Shown here: one piece after another, positions 42,101-57,100 of the stretch | Layout of the letters: each line of letters starts with the position of its first letter | Numbering within the stretch: position 1 is the first letter of the stretch | Assembly (NCBI GenBank): GCA_900708905.1 | Contig: CAADRB010000047.1 | Span: forward strand, 720,225-784,224 | Reading direction: 5' to 3' | Length of the DNA: 64,000 nucleotides | DNA from: Hymenolepis diminuta | Lineage: Eukaryota > Platyhelminthes > Cestoda > Cyclophyllidea > Hymenolepididae | The notes under the pieces: generated by a model | Told to the model about the DNA's origin: nothing | The model's input: the letters and a program-made list of their open reading frames with translations, nothing else | Database searches by the model: none | Position numbers and translations under genes: made by a program

Positions 42101-45100
42101 TCCTCTGAAGTGTCTAAAGACTTACCTCGGGGCCGCTCAACTATCAGTCATGAATAAGACAACTAAAGAAAGATTGGATGTTTCTATACAATAGATAAAG
42201 TAGTGGAACTATGCTTACTTCTCATGTACAGACTCAAAACTCTATCCATCAATGTATCTTCTAGCCAGAAACACCTAATGCTAGAAAGTCATAGAAACAA
42301 AAACAAAAAGATTATGCAGACTTACTTTTCAGTGAGTGTGAAAGCGTTCATGGTTCCAGGTTGAGTTGAGTCCCGCACAAGAAAGGCACCATCCGGTTGA
42401 CCTCGCATGATCTCACCGACCTCCGCCCGAGACACGTCACCCCAGTACCACTCCCGAGTAGCCAAATCCCGTCGATTTTTCTCCACGGACCTCTCAGATG
42501 GGGGACCCCACTGAAATCCGGAACCACCCACCGGCATCAGGGCTAAATTAATATTCTGTGCCGTCGTCGTTGGGGCTCGAATCTGGCCACCTCCTGACTG
42601 GGCTAGAAGTTCTGCATAACACTCGTAACCTGTGGGGAAAAAAAAGAATAGAGGAAATTAAGAGTTGTTTACATCTTCGTTCATTAAAAATACATCTACT
42701 GTACGAACGACTATGAAAAGTAATCGTTCGCCTACTTCAATTAGGATGCCCTGAGAAGGATGTCAAATTATTCTAGCGTCAATCGTTGTCCACTATTCAA
42801 CGAGACCATGAAATCTACTTGACAGATTTTGAGCTTTCAAAATTGTATTTACCAAGGAAAGAGGAAATTATCTTGAAAGAAGTTCTTAAAGTTGGGTTTG
42901 GTGCCATGTACACCTGAATCTTTGAGAAGTTAATTCCAGTTGGAGATTATTTTTCATGGCGGTTAAGAATATTTGCTCTGGTTGTGGATTTCACAGACGA
43001 CGTTGTTGCTGTTCACAAACCAGTTCTAATGTTATTATTTTCAAAGCAAGACTTTACTAATTTTATCCAAGGAGTAACCTCCAAATAAGTATAACAGCAA
43101 AATAATATAATTATGAATGAAACAGGAAGGTGTAGATTATGGAGTCAGAACATCAAGAGTCAGGATATTCAGCCCATGCTGACCGGTTGATTCGATTCTG
43201 TGATTGGTTATGCCATCTCCTTTTATTTGTGCCTTCAAACAATAAAGAGTAAGCATATGCGTTTTAAACGACGCAGAGATCACTAGAATTCACTCAGTAT
43301 GAACTCTATTTCTACTTTGCTTTACATCAGAAGAAAATTAACATCCGAAACTGAAAAGATTTAAAGATTAAATGTTAGTCTCCAACGTGGGAATCATAAA
43401 TTGATCAACGATAACACTACAGGGTTGGCTAACAAAGTCGATTTTAAGTAGAAAACTTCGACTTTTAAAGGGAGGGGGAAAGATAATGCTAACCCGGTAA
43501 AACTATAAAAAGCTGGTAAAAACGCAGTAAGCGTTCACCTTGTGTAAAAAGGTAAAACAAGCGGCGAGGAGAGCTTTTCATTTGTTTATGCGCACTAAAG
43601 TTGAGAATTTTCGACCCAAGGTAGGAAAAAGTTTCCGAATTAATTAGAGGGGAACTTACTTTCAACAGAGACAGCCGAATCCCTGGTAGCAATTTATGGA
43701 AATTTACTAAAATCAGAACTTTGCCAAATATATCAAACGCCTGATTATGCAAATATGTGACTTAAAAACGATATTCTAAATTTGTCAGTTTCAGTAATGA
43801 ACCAAATACCCCAGGCGCCATCATAATATTGGTTCTGAGTGCGATAGTGATAATCCACTTAATGAAAGAGAATACACACTCAAGAACATAAAGAATAAGG
43901 CGAGTAGCGTTTGAGGATAATGTCTGAGTGGGAACTATCAATCAATAGTCGTTATCCATGACCATTACGGGACTCAACTCTGGGATAAATAGAAGAGCAC
44001 AACGTATTGAAACCGCACATAAGACTCAGAAGACCTAGGGACGATATCTTGATCAATTAGTAATATAAGCCACCAAGCAATTTGTTACTGAGGAATTGGA
44101 AATAGGCTAAGTTGACGACCTCGCCAAGACCCCATGATGCGAGAGGGTAGTGGCCATTGTAGTAAGATGGCCACTTCCTCTCGTCCCTATACCCTTTAAC
44201 GCATCTCAGTTCATCTTTCATACTCCTTTGAACTTGTATATCCATTCATTTTACTTTCTCTTTCCTAGAAAACCACCTTAAAAATATTTACTTAGACCAT
44301 GCTTCCTATAGCATCTCGATAATATTAAGCGCATTTCAATTATTTGGATGGACAAACAGGAGGAGGAGGACAGGAGGAAGATAATCATGCTGAGAGAAGA
44401 AAGCGATGTTCTTGCCCCATCGGCAGGATTGCAGTTTCTCAGATTTAACGATCAATAAGGACTTTTGGTTGCACTAAGTTTAATAAAAGACAGGGTTAGT
44501 TAAATCGTAACTTTTCATATCATTTTGTTATTCAAAGTGTTAACATTAAATTCAGTACCAGTTTTTTCAATAAAGTATTTTCGAAAAAGAAATGACACAC
44601 ATTCCTCCGAGCTGAGAAGGGAAGAAGAAAAAATGCCCAAATCAGACCCATAGACCAGATCTTTCCACTCTTTCTTCAAATTACTTCCTTGCAACTACAG
44701 CTGTGCATCTACTTCTCCAAAGAGTATAATATTAACTATTTTTTATAGATAATCGGACATATTGTCATTCACAGTGTGTCAATAATTTGGCACATTTTTG
44801 AACATTTAAAAGCCTGCAGAATTTTATAAACATATTACCACTAGGTCAATTTAATAAAAAAAAATTGATCATTAAATATTAGTTTTGCAATATAATTTGG
44901 AAACTAAGATATATAGCATCAAACATTGCATTTACCAAATGTAGAGGACGGTAAAATATAAAGATTTCCTTCTCAAAAAGTAGGGAAACCTCCGGAGCTC
45001 GAGTTGCAATTTCTGCCACTTTGTACTTAACATTTTCAGGAATTTTGAGGAGTTCATTTCCATTGGTAAATAGTCCTCAAGGCAATTGAGAGAGAGTTGC

Positions 45101-48100
45101 AACTGTTTCATGATTACATATTTCATAATCCAGCCACAAATTGTCTGACACAAGAAGAAAGCTAACATCTGAAGTTGCTCGATTTTCAGAAATGGATGGT
45201 TGCACCACTCCCACCTACATTTCAGTAGGTCGTTTAGCTAATATTGGCTAGGATTTATAGCTCTAAAGTCAGCTAGAACTTTTTCACTTATCAGAGCTCA
45301 CTGAGCTGCGCTCACTCTAGGCTAAATGTATTATAAAGAAATATTTTCTACATCCTCCAGTGTTCTATCTCGCCCCCAATTTTTAAGCAAAATGGGTGAA
45401 ACTGTTCGATATAATTTTCAAATTATATTTAAAGCAAAAAAGATGGACTTGTCTTTTCGAAATTCGTCTAATTAACTTTTATCATCCATAAAAATGTATT
45501 ATTCATAGAAATAAAATTTCCTGTTGCTCCTAATTTCTAATCCAAGGGACAAAATGAACTTCCCCACAACGCCATCTAGGCAAAGACTAATTAACTGAAA
45601 AAGACATGCTAAATTAACTCATTATTAGGAAGGTGTCTGGATCTATAAAGTAATTTCGAATTTTCTTCTATTTGAATTTCCTTTAAATATTTGCCATATT
45701 ACTATTGTTGTCATTATGCATGGCAAACAACAAAGAACGCAATTTTGAATCAGGGATCGCGTCTAAACAAAAGGAACAGTAAAATGAGTTTATAGAGTGT
45801 TCGAGGGATTTAGCCATCTAGATAATTCAACTATTTCTTATCATCATTGTGAAATTCCCGATGGCTGTATTTCACGTAGGCTTTGAAGCAGCCATCCACA
45901 GAACGGGAGAATCTGCGCATTTATGACTGCCAACTCATCAGTAACTTCTCATATGATATGCATTTACAGTGAGCCGATGACAACGAGCATGCAAGCAAAC
46001 ACTTCAGCTTGCGGTAGGATTTTACCTATGGGAGGGATAGATTTCTCATTAGAATTCAGCTTTGAGCTGTTTAAGTGAGGTCTTTGTGCGTAACTCTAAA
46101 TTTTCACATTTACAATAACTGAGAATTCTAAAAAATTAGATAACATGTATCACTTTTCTCGAGAATACTTATCCAGAAATTAAGCCTACGATTCCATGAA
46201 GTATATGTACTGCATTTTCCGATTTTCTTTCCTTTAGATTTCCTTCAAAATTGGCCAAAATACTCAATTCTGCTATCTGAAAAATTCCTAATTTCAGTCT
46301 AGAAGTTTCTATATTTAAATTTCGTTAAATAGCATATACTTTCAAAAGCAACCAAGAAAATCTTACTTAAAAAGCATAATTACACCAAGAAACAGGTTCA
46401 ATTAACTCTTTTATTAAGAAATGAGCGGCCACTAAAGCATTTTAGCTGAATAGAACATTGAATTAGATTGAACAGACATCGAGAATGACATAAGTAGCAG
46501 GCCTTGAAATAAAGCTAATTTATTGGTAAGAGACACACTGAAGCCGACGATAATATTAGGGATGATATTCTAATATGTTTCAATAGTCCTCGTCTTTTGT
46601 AAAAAGACAATGGGGTAATGAAAGTCCTTATTGATCACTGAGTCCGAGGAACAGTTGTCCCGCCGAGAGAGCAAGAGTTGCTTAACTTTACACAAATATT
46701 GGCTTACGGTTTGCAGATCCACACTTCATCGCATTAACTCGAATTCCCCTGAGATGAGGATCATTAGAAAAAAAGCATCATGTGTTCTTGGTAATGAAAA
46801 GAGAGGAAAATCCCGATTTTCATGGACAAAATCTCTCTGCTTTTTTCCCACGTTATATTTCCTCTGCTGCTCATTTGCTTTTTCGATAGTATAGTACATA
46901 CTACCTATACAAGTAAACGGAAACGTACCGTAGGTCCACGGAAGAAACAAGAGCTAGCATACTTGTTTCTTCAACAAGGCTTATTAAGATGAAAATGGAT
47001 TCAAAATAATTGTGGGAATATTCTTGCCGGATACCTACTTCGCACTGACCGCGCAGATCGGCTATGTCCGGACGTTGAACCCGGCGTTTTATTGAAGTGT
47101 TCAAAGAGGCGATCTAAAGCCATAAGACGTTTGAACTCCACATCCTGAGAGGCAAGAAGGGTTAGGTTCTTCCAGGAGGGCCGCAGGAGAACGTGACCCA
47201 AAACGGAGAGAATGTGTCTTGGGTCATCCAATTGATCGATGGCAGCTGTGGCGGCACTGTCTGGTTGACGACCCGTGTGGGGTTGAGCTTCCATGGAAGT
47301 GGACAGTCTTACCTTAAGAAGACGCTGATGACACAACAGGAAACCGACGTGTTGCATCAAGTGACGAAGGGTTGCTAAGTTTCGAGGTGGAAGGGCGGAG
47401 AGCAATTCCTCCACTTTAGCTAAGAGGGGAGGGGGAAGTTTATTAATATCCTCGAAGTAAAATTTTCATCTATATTTCCTAAATCACTTTTCTTCGACCA
47501 TTTTCTTAATAAATACTTCTAAACATTCGCTACTGCGAGTCAGCCCGACCTTAATATTCGGTTCGACATCTGAAATTCCCCCTTTTCCTCAGTAACCTGA
47601 ACTGCACCAAATAGAGGAAACTCGATGCTCTCTACTCGGAACTGTCTTATCGAACATCTGCAATTGGTCTAACCCAACGAAATTGTCTTCATAAACTATG
47701 CATATCCTCGTTTTTAAATCCCCACAAGTAAACAATAGGGAACTATTGTATAAACCGAATTCATAAATAAAATGGAGTAAGACTCTTTTGACTTCCACAC
47801 TTTATTATAAACAACTTATCAATTCCCTGTTCTTCGTCTCTAATGGAATTAACTGTTATATGATTTTGTCTTCGTCCGATGAAAACTGTAATTTTTGCCT
47901 TATCGAGATTTATACTAGAATATAAGCCCATCGATATGTTAAATAAAGCAAAGGAGATAAGTTCATTTTAGTCTGGAGTGATGTCGTTTTGATCTTACCC
48001 AAAATACTGAAGAGAATTGAAAAAGGGAAACATTCTTTAACTGAACGTAGCTAGGAATAAACATAAGATAGGGAAAATTCTCTGAGATAGAATTGAAAAT

Positions 48101-51100
48101 ATTGGTTGAGAAAAGATGGTTAAATGATAAAATCAATCAAAGGAAGTCACTTTGATTATATCTCTGGATTATATTAAAGAAGTAAAACAGTTTCTTCCTA
48201 ACGCAACTGAAGCGAAATAAATCTTAATAGATCTTGTGTGTCATTCAGAATATCGAGCTAACATTTGGCAACCAACTTTTTTGTTTAAATCAAGGCAATT
48301 AAGGCGAAAATTTAGATAAATGGAATGCACTGAAGTGAACATCAAAATACGACATTTAATGAAACAATGATCATCAGTGTATTCAAATGAATAGTTAAAT
48401 TGATTGAACTCAAGTAAACACTGCTATTTTCTTTAAAAGTTTTTGCTATTCTCAACTACCTGCTTTTGGCTGTAAAAGAATGTAGAAAAACCCAGGTTGC
48501 ATGTCCAACCACTGAATTCAATTCACCAGTCAATAAGCTTTGAATGATGAGGATGAAATTGTGACATAAAGTGAAATCCTCATTCTACGATAACATGACC
48601 AACTTCTGAAGTCAGGTAAAAGATTCGTCTGTTGTTCCTCCTATTCATATGCTTAAAACTTGGAAAAGTTTAAGTTTGAGTGAATTCCAAATAATGGACG
48701 TGTGAATCAGATAATTGGAACTCAGTGGGATTAATTCTACTCCTTGCAATTAGAATCGAATCTGGAGAGATTTGCATTTATATATTAATTTCTCCGATTA
48801 TTAGACACTCCTCTATCAGACTTAATCTATGAGCAAGTCTTCACAGCGAAGACCCTGGCTAAAATCTTATTGGAATTCCATCTAAAACATGGTCATGACT
48901 AAGAGTTGGTTTAGATAGCTTCATGCGGATACTAAACAGGTACTCAAATAGAAGTAGTGAGAAATTCAGATAAATTTCCAGCGAAATCTAGTGCTGGTAT
49001 TGTTTCTCACTAAACACAAATGAAAGGTATATATAAAGGAGAAAATCATCAATGTGGAACTTCGATATCTTTCTTAGTAAGCAAATGAAAGCGAGATAAT
49101 CGCCGAAAATCTACCGAAGGTCTAACAAGCCGTAGATTACTTTGTCCGATAAAGGCTTACCATCACCGCTCCATCGTTTCCTAACTGCCTCAATTAACTG
49201 CCCATTCAATGATCTTGTGTCAAATTATAAAAAAATTATACACGAAAATACAGGGTTCACCTATACAACTTCAAAGCTTACATGCATCGCCAGGTGGAGC
49301 ATAAGAACCGCGTGCGACCGGGTGCCCAGGAGCCAAAGCGAGTGTCCGCTGAAAGAAATCGACGGGAATAACGGGTTGGGGGAGTTGGCGAAGAAAGCGC
49401 TTGATGATTTGCGCCAGGGTAATGAGCCTCTTCTCCACAGGTAGGGAGATTTTGGTTTCAATGTCCGTTGGAAGGTGATCGGCATAGGCACATTCAAGTT
49501 CGTAGAGCTCTCGACCGCTTGCCGAAGTTCGATATACTCCCACACAGTCCGCCTGAAATGGAATAATTCCTTTAGGAAATTAGACCATCACGCTTCAGAG
49601 CTGATTGACCGATGGCTTGAGTAGAGATGATGGTCATATTCGCCTTGATAAATTTATCTCTCTTGACAACCGGAAGATATCTGATATAATTTGGTTTACA
49701 ATCAACACAAAACTGAATGACTTAATAAAAGTTTTAGCTACCTAAAAGGACGTAATGGGCGTTTGAAATTGAAGAAACTGATACAGAAAGACTACCGTTG
49801 GAAAGTAAAGGAATTCTACTAATTATATAACCTGTAAATGCAGTATGGCCAAGAAGAAACTCTTGATTAGAACTTACTAGAAAATTTTTTATCGTTAGAT
49901 GACAGCAGAACTAAAGCCTTCTTCGATCCAGAACGTCTTAAAAGTAGTGACTAAAACAGTCTGAAGTGGATGTAGTCAGTATTTGTTAAGAAAAATTACT
50001 TAAACGATAAGCGCACAAAGGCCTGAGCCATGTCTACGGGACTAGAGAAAGCGAGGAATATATACTTGCCATCATCCCGGAATTTATTGGGCGGACATAG
50101 GACATCTATCCAACCAGTATAGAACTACTAACTGTCAATAAAATCTAAGAAGGTTAATACGAGGTATTAGTCATGATGGTTTCAGGAAGAAAGAAAGGAA
50201 AAATTAAATATTTAAGAATCTTGAATCTGACCGGAATATCAATAAATAACTAAATTGATTTGCAAGAAAAACTAACCATGGGGAGAGGAGCAGTGGATGT
50301 GGAAGACTGTTGAGGTGTCTGGCGTTTTGACATCTCCTTGGCATTGAAAGTGGCAAGTTGTTCGAAGATTCGGGTAGCCGTGGATAGGAAAATGGGTACT
50401 TCATCAGCATCAGTAATCTGTAGAACAAAACAGAAAATTTAAATGTTGTTGGTGAACCATGAGCAAATAAACAAGAGCATGGCCATTCAAGAATGCACTT
50501 ACGTGCAAATCAGAAAGATTATTTCTGGTTCTATAAAGACGGAAATTACTACGGGGTCAACAGCAATAATTCGGGATAGAATTCGAATCAATAAGCGAAT
50601 CATTTAGTAGCAATGTATACAAATCTTCTAATAATACAGACTAGTACAATTTCAATTAGATAAGGATATGATGCTTCGTGAACGAGTTCTATTCTTTACT
50701 ATCACCCAAAGAGAGGAAGACAGGGATGGGTGGGGGAGGGGGCGAATTAGCTTTCTTAGGCGGTGCTCCCTATAATTCAGCGCACTTTATTTATTGAGCA
50801 TGGAATTTTTTTACAATCAAGAGGGACAGTAGAGCGGGAATTTATATTCTTGAACGAATGTAGACCCCTTTTGGCTAAATTTATTACAAGTCATTGATAA
50901 TAGCTAATAAGTAAAATACGATTAGGAGCTCAATTAAGCGGGATAAATCGTCATTTTTCTTCTTTCAGACTGCATGCCAACTCACGTTTCCAGTAGAATT
51001 GGAGTTCATTAATAAAATCAAATAGTAATGAACCTTTCTGTACTTCAAAATACTGAAATATCAAAAGGAGTAGGATTGTTTAGAGATAATTAATCATGGC

Positions 51101-54100
51101 TGAAGGTCTTATTCTAGTAACCCCAAATGCAAAGAGAAAGCAACGGAGTAATACCACCGGATGTTTTGTGAAAGTAAAATTGCGGATAGAGAATAAAATA
51201 ATATTCAAAAAACATGATTGAGCGATAAGTGTCTAATAACAAGCTATTTAATAAAACACGAAACTGAAGAGCTAAAAAGTGCTATTACTCGCTTAAATCA
51301 AATTTTGGGGAGAAAGTTGAAGAAGTGCAAGACGAAGCTAAATTTAGCCTTCCCCAAAAAGGAAAAAATATAATCTAACACTTATTTCATAAGGGAAATA
51401 CTCCTTTAAACAAACAGTAACTGGTAGAGTGATTATCTCAACTTACGGATAGATTTCAAATCCGTTAGTAGATTACCTTTAGTGACGAACTGCAAGTGGT
51501 GCAAACACCCATTTTTATCACTAACAACTTGAGATGTAAGTTTTCTCTCTATGACTAAAAAAGATTCGATTTGGGTCAATGAAACTACAAGTGATTTTGA
51601 ACCTTCCTTCATTAAAACCTATTCAATTATCCTCCAATCGTCTTGGAAAGTAATCAACAAAAATGGAACTTCTCAAGTATGACGAAAATGAAAAGAATAA
51701 GAAATCTTTCGACAAGAATCTCATTTATGTCGATCATATGGAGTAAGTACATAGATATGATGACCACCACATCATCGCAATAAACCATACGTTATCAAAC
51801 CTTTTTCATTTTATAAATCCTTCCACAAACAACATCTCCTTCAGAATTCTACGATCACAAGGGAAAGTAACATAAGCGAAAAAGGGCAAATTTAAGCACA
51901 AAAAATTAATAGAGTAGATAGGGATCAAAAATAAACGAGAGCACGATTTGTAATACTGGTTGGGATAGAAGCAGAGAAAAAATGAACAGATGGAAAGATG
52001 AAAGCCAACCTACCTACTTCAGCCCTTACACATACGTAATTTCTCACTTCAACAGTTGTGCATAATGTTTCAAGATCATTCTAGTTGTACTTAAAGATGT
52101 ATAAGGGAATGAGTAAGAAATTCACCCATTTGGCAGCATTTGTATGCAAGTGCGGAAAAGCAAGTACTTCATCGTAAATATTTTACCAAATGTCCCAACC
52201 CTTTAAGCTACTTTGATCTTTGAGAAGCAGAAAAAATACCAAGTCGACGGTGACCTCCTTGTTCGATAAATGTCCCCTCCCAGTATGCATTTTGTCCAGG
52301 CCATTAAATTGGACTGAGTGGCATACCTTACCATAGAACAAACTTCCATTCCCATTTCAACCCACCGGACGCATTTATTTTCCCTAAAAACTTCTAATTT
52401 GTGATGAACTTGAGCTGATAGTTATGTGACCTGGTGATGGAATTTTAGTGATTCTAGGCTTTGCGGTTAGAAGCTGAATACTATGGAAATTTCAACTGTC
52501 TGTGGGAAGCCCCAATTATGTCGTAACAGGTGAATAAAACGTGCACATTTGCGCACAAAGACAGCGAATTTATTTGCAAAGTGGGAAGATATGATTCGAA
52601 GCTCATCGACTGACTTCCATATTTTCACTTTGCCATCTTAGAGAGAAAAGATCTTGACAAGATCACCTCTAATTACCGTTTAGATGGAGAGCAGACAAGA
52701 CACACTTGACCACCATACGTAAGTCACCACGTCTGAAAGAGAGTCTATCATAGAGTTCTACAAGTAGTAGTTCGTAAATTTTAGGAATTAAGTGAAGATC
52801 TCACCTGTTTATCAAGGGGAACAGTGAAGTAGGTATGTTTGATAACAGGAGCAGCAGTTGGGAGCTTTGTTTCTCGTTGGAGAAGATCGGTATCTTGAGG
52901 AGGAAAGATAGAGGATTCTGACGATGGGGAGGATGGTCTATCGACGAGCACTCGACCTGGACAAGATGGGTGTTCTTCAACGAATATACGACAGATTCGA
53001 TGGAAGACACTGCCGCACACACTGCACTGATAACCCTGAGAGTTTAGACCTAAAGTAAACAGAACATTTGGATTCGTTCGAGTCTGTGGTAATCCTGCAG
53101 CATGCTCCTTTAATGAACTCTCTTTGTTACCTAGTGCACAAGTATTCTTTCATTCTCCCACAAATCGGGCTTCTTTATAATACCTATGCCAACGAGGTGA
53201 ATACCTTGTCATTTATAATTCGAGCGTTAAAGAAAAGCCTCTATCTCCTTACTAACTTGTGGCGGTAAATTTCTAAGAGGGGTGAACAGTTAGGAAGCTG
53301 AAAGATAACCCTCTACATGCTTCCCGAAATTCTTTTTGAACCACAAGTTTAATTGGCTTATTCTGTTCTGCCATGTAAGGCTTGTATAAACGTATTGTTC
53401 TAGCCTTTTCTCCTTGTCTCAATCTACATTCCTTTCTCTTTCTTTGTTGTTCTTGTTTACAACACTTTGATGTTCACTCAACTCTAGGACTTCTGATATT
53501 GGAAAGTTGGTTGTCTTCTAGTAGGCATTAGAGGAACCTATAGTTTATAATGGAACTATCATCATCTAACCGAACCGAGCTCTTACAAGGACCTACCCAC
53601 CTTCAGAACTAACCATTCTTTTCATGGTTATTAAAATATGAAACGATTGGGACAGGATTTAAACTTTGTGGGAGTCTAACATTAACACCTGCCTCCATAA
53701 ACTTTACATATAAACCGAACTTTAAACACTACTCCAGATGAATGTTTGCAGTTCGTTGTCTCTAACTTTCTCTAATCTGTACAGACTCGGATTTTCTTGA
53801 TTGATTAAATATTCAATATCCCAAAATTAACTTTGTCACTTATGTCCCTTAATCCCCCACCGACTTGTTGATTTCAATAATTAATTTTTCTACGTATATA
53901 ACGACAAAATTCCTTAATAGCTAGATCCTAGCCAACAGTTAGATTAACTCTCTTTTTCAAATAAGTACTCTATTCAAAAGTTATGTGAAATAAACACATG
54001 GGTTTTACTGTCTGAATGCGGATCGTTTGACCTGCCATTCTTAAAAGATAGAGGTTCGGAGCCTTGCCAATATTCATTCATTTGTGGCTGTCTTTTCCAT

Positions 54101-57100
54101 GATTTGATTGACTTTTCTATTTTCAAGAGATAAAGACAGGGATTTTTAGAGTCTTTAAATTTCGCGGAAATAAGGTTACTTCTTTCAAGGTTATCCTACA
54201 TATTTTCTTAAAATTCACCACCTACTAGGAATATTCACCAGTGAATGAAGAAGAAAAACAATGGGATGATCAAGAAATAACACTCAGTTATAAATAAGTT
54301 TTGATTTTACTATAAATCTGTTCCCTTTTTTAAAAAATTGGAACATGATAACAAAATAATTTGAAATTTAAGTCTAATTTCGAATGGTACAGAACTATTT
54401 TCCAATTTTTATAATCAGTTTACATGAAAAACAAGCGAATGATCAATTAGTGTTTGTGTTAAAATACGATTTGGTCGTTAACAAGTTAATATTACATTTA
54501 CCGAAAGGGTAAGGAAAGAAAAACGCAAAGATTTTGCTCTTGAAAAGTAAAAATTCACTGTGCCTCCTTGTCCTTTTTACCTTCAACATACGTAAGAAAT
54601 TCATTTCGGTTGATTAATTTTCAAGATAATTGGGGAAAAAATTGAACTGGTGTTCAGGAGCGAAGATTTGAAGTGACTTCTAATTTTACTGTTACACACT
54701 TTCGTTTGATACAAGAAGAAAGCTTACACCTCGAATTACTCAAGATATTCATTTCTTCATTTGGTAAGTAACGATGAACATCGAACCCGTGACTTGACAG
54801 ACAAACACATTAATCCCTACGCCACTGGTGCGCGATAATATTTCCAGGAGTTTAAGGATCAAGAAGGACTTTATTTATCCCTATCTTAACTACTTCATAG
54901 GAAAAAGGCTTAATATAGCCCTCGTTACGGTTAAGGATTAACTTAATAAAATCTCCATAGTATTAAGCTGTGATTGCCTGGGGTAGCCACTTAACTATCA
55001 ACCTCATCGGTAGAACTACATTAGGAGACCAACCTAATTAGGATACACATCCCTCCACAGAACAAATTATCTTCCTAAAGGCTAAAGGAAGCAACAGCTT
55101 TCTCCGAATTAGAAGACTAAGAATTGATTTGGACAAGTGTATAGTGAACAGGAGGAAAAAAGTAGGAAAAAAAATCGGAAACTGGAAAGGAAGGGAACAG
55201 GCAGGCTGATGGAGTGAAAACGGGCTTGAGATAAAGAAACCAAATTAAGATAAATAAAATTAACAGACTGTTTTGTGTTCTTTGTTTGTCTGATGAGCTA
55301 CCAACAAAAAATCATCATCTGACAGCTAGGACAGTGCAACGTTATATCAACAGATGGGTTCAATAGAAATTCTGAAATCTTACTCCGTAAGCCCTTTATT
55401 GCGGTTAAGAATTAGCGCTTCCAACTGCGAACTGGAGCATCCACAGTAAAAAGCCACTAACCAAGAACCTGAGATAGACAAAATCCTAACCAAGAGTATC
55501 TTAACTACCAATCCCGATAACACAAAAAGCTACAAGTCCTAGAGTTAGTGAACATATTTAGCAAAAGTCTTTTCCTCCATAAGACTTGTGAATGCTGGAG
55601 GAAGTATCCCTAAGATGGGTCTAATAAAATTGTAAAGCTTTAAATTAGTTCAAACAAATGTGGCTGAAAAAAACGAACTACCACAGTAGGATAGCGGAGT
55701 GTTGATTAGCTGTCTAGACAAATGCTAATTATCTTTAGTTAGATGTGGAGATGGCATTTTTTGATAGTTAGCTAATTCTTATAAGGAAACCGCAGACTTA
55801 GATCGGCATATTGTTTTTATATGAAATAATTTATTTGTATCATTTACATATATAGAAATGAGAAAAAAGGTCTGGAGAAAAGCAGAATCCTTCCTAGATG
55901 TTTACCCACTTCTTTCCTATTTCCATCTCACTGTCTACATTTTTCTGTCATTTTTTACCGACACACCTGTATTCCCATTTTCTGTCTGTCTCTCGATAAT
56001 AAAGTACCATAATTTATTTGTAAATTTTAAAACTGGAGTAACTGCAAATTAAATTTGTTGGTGAAAAAAAGCATAACCCAAATACTCTGAGTTATTCAAC
56101 TAGTGTTAAAAATATATTGAACTAATGTAATAACCTTGTCAATAAGCTCTGGACGTCGCTCCCATGTACTCATAAAGGAACCAACAGATAATATGGAATA
56201 TGAAGAAATGGCGCTGGAAATTATATTCAATAAATAAAAAGCCACCAGCCTAATGAATCCCAAAGTGCATTGAAGTAAGATTTTTATGATGTCTTGATTT
56301 TATTCCGTCAGGGTCAAAATACAATTATGAAAATCCCTTTACGAGATATAAGTTTTATATTTTCTTCCCTTATCATTGAAATGTTGATTAAGCCTTCAAT
56401 TGTTTACCTGGATTAATATGAATTACGATGTATTGTACTTAGTTTTCGCGATAACGAAAACTTGTGTTTTCCTTCTTCTGAGGTGGGGGTAGACATGGGC
56501 ATCGTAGATCGTAGAAATCTCCTACTTCTACTCGATTTCTTCATTCTTTACTGAATTTGTAGTATTTGTGCATCCTGACTCATAGATCGGCTCGGTTTCT
56601 CTATTTATTACAAACCTTTTGATTCATACCTCTTCTCAAAGTGCCTTTTGTTAATTAGCGAACATGGAATACGAATTATGTCAAGAGCTTTATCGTACCT
56701 CATTTTGCCTTTTCTCACAAACCGGTTCGTCCTTTCTCAGTATTGACGTCTTCCTTTTCTCTTCCAGTTCCGCTAGCTACTGCTTCCTCCTATCTCCTCC
56801 CATTCATTTCCGACTATCCAATGAGCTTATGAACGCATTTAACTATTAGCCTTCTCACAGTGGAAAGGTTACTGTACCCGGTTAGCTTTAGAAAAATCAA
56901 TAGTTCTAAGAGGGTACTTCTATCCTACTTTGGTCGGGTTCTTCAAGTAGTTTTACACGGGATTAATGTTACTTTAGACTACTTTCAATGTAATTCCAAC
57001 TAATAATCCCAAAATATCCACAAAAATAGCAGTAGTAAGGAGAAAAGTCAAATTTAAAGGTGTTAGAGCTTTATTGAACGATATTCAGTTACCTCAGAAG

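Noticed and set aside
49142..49444. 100-codon plus-strand frame
   Set aside because: It overlaps p85 exon 6 on the opposite strand and mirrors its coding composition; it has no motif.
54001..54080. Plus-strand GGTTCGGAGCC resembling a tRNA T-arm box
   Set aside because: No A box or cloverleaf could be formed upstream at the right distance.
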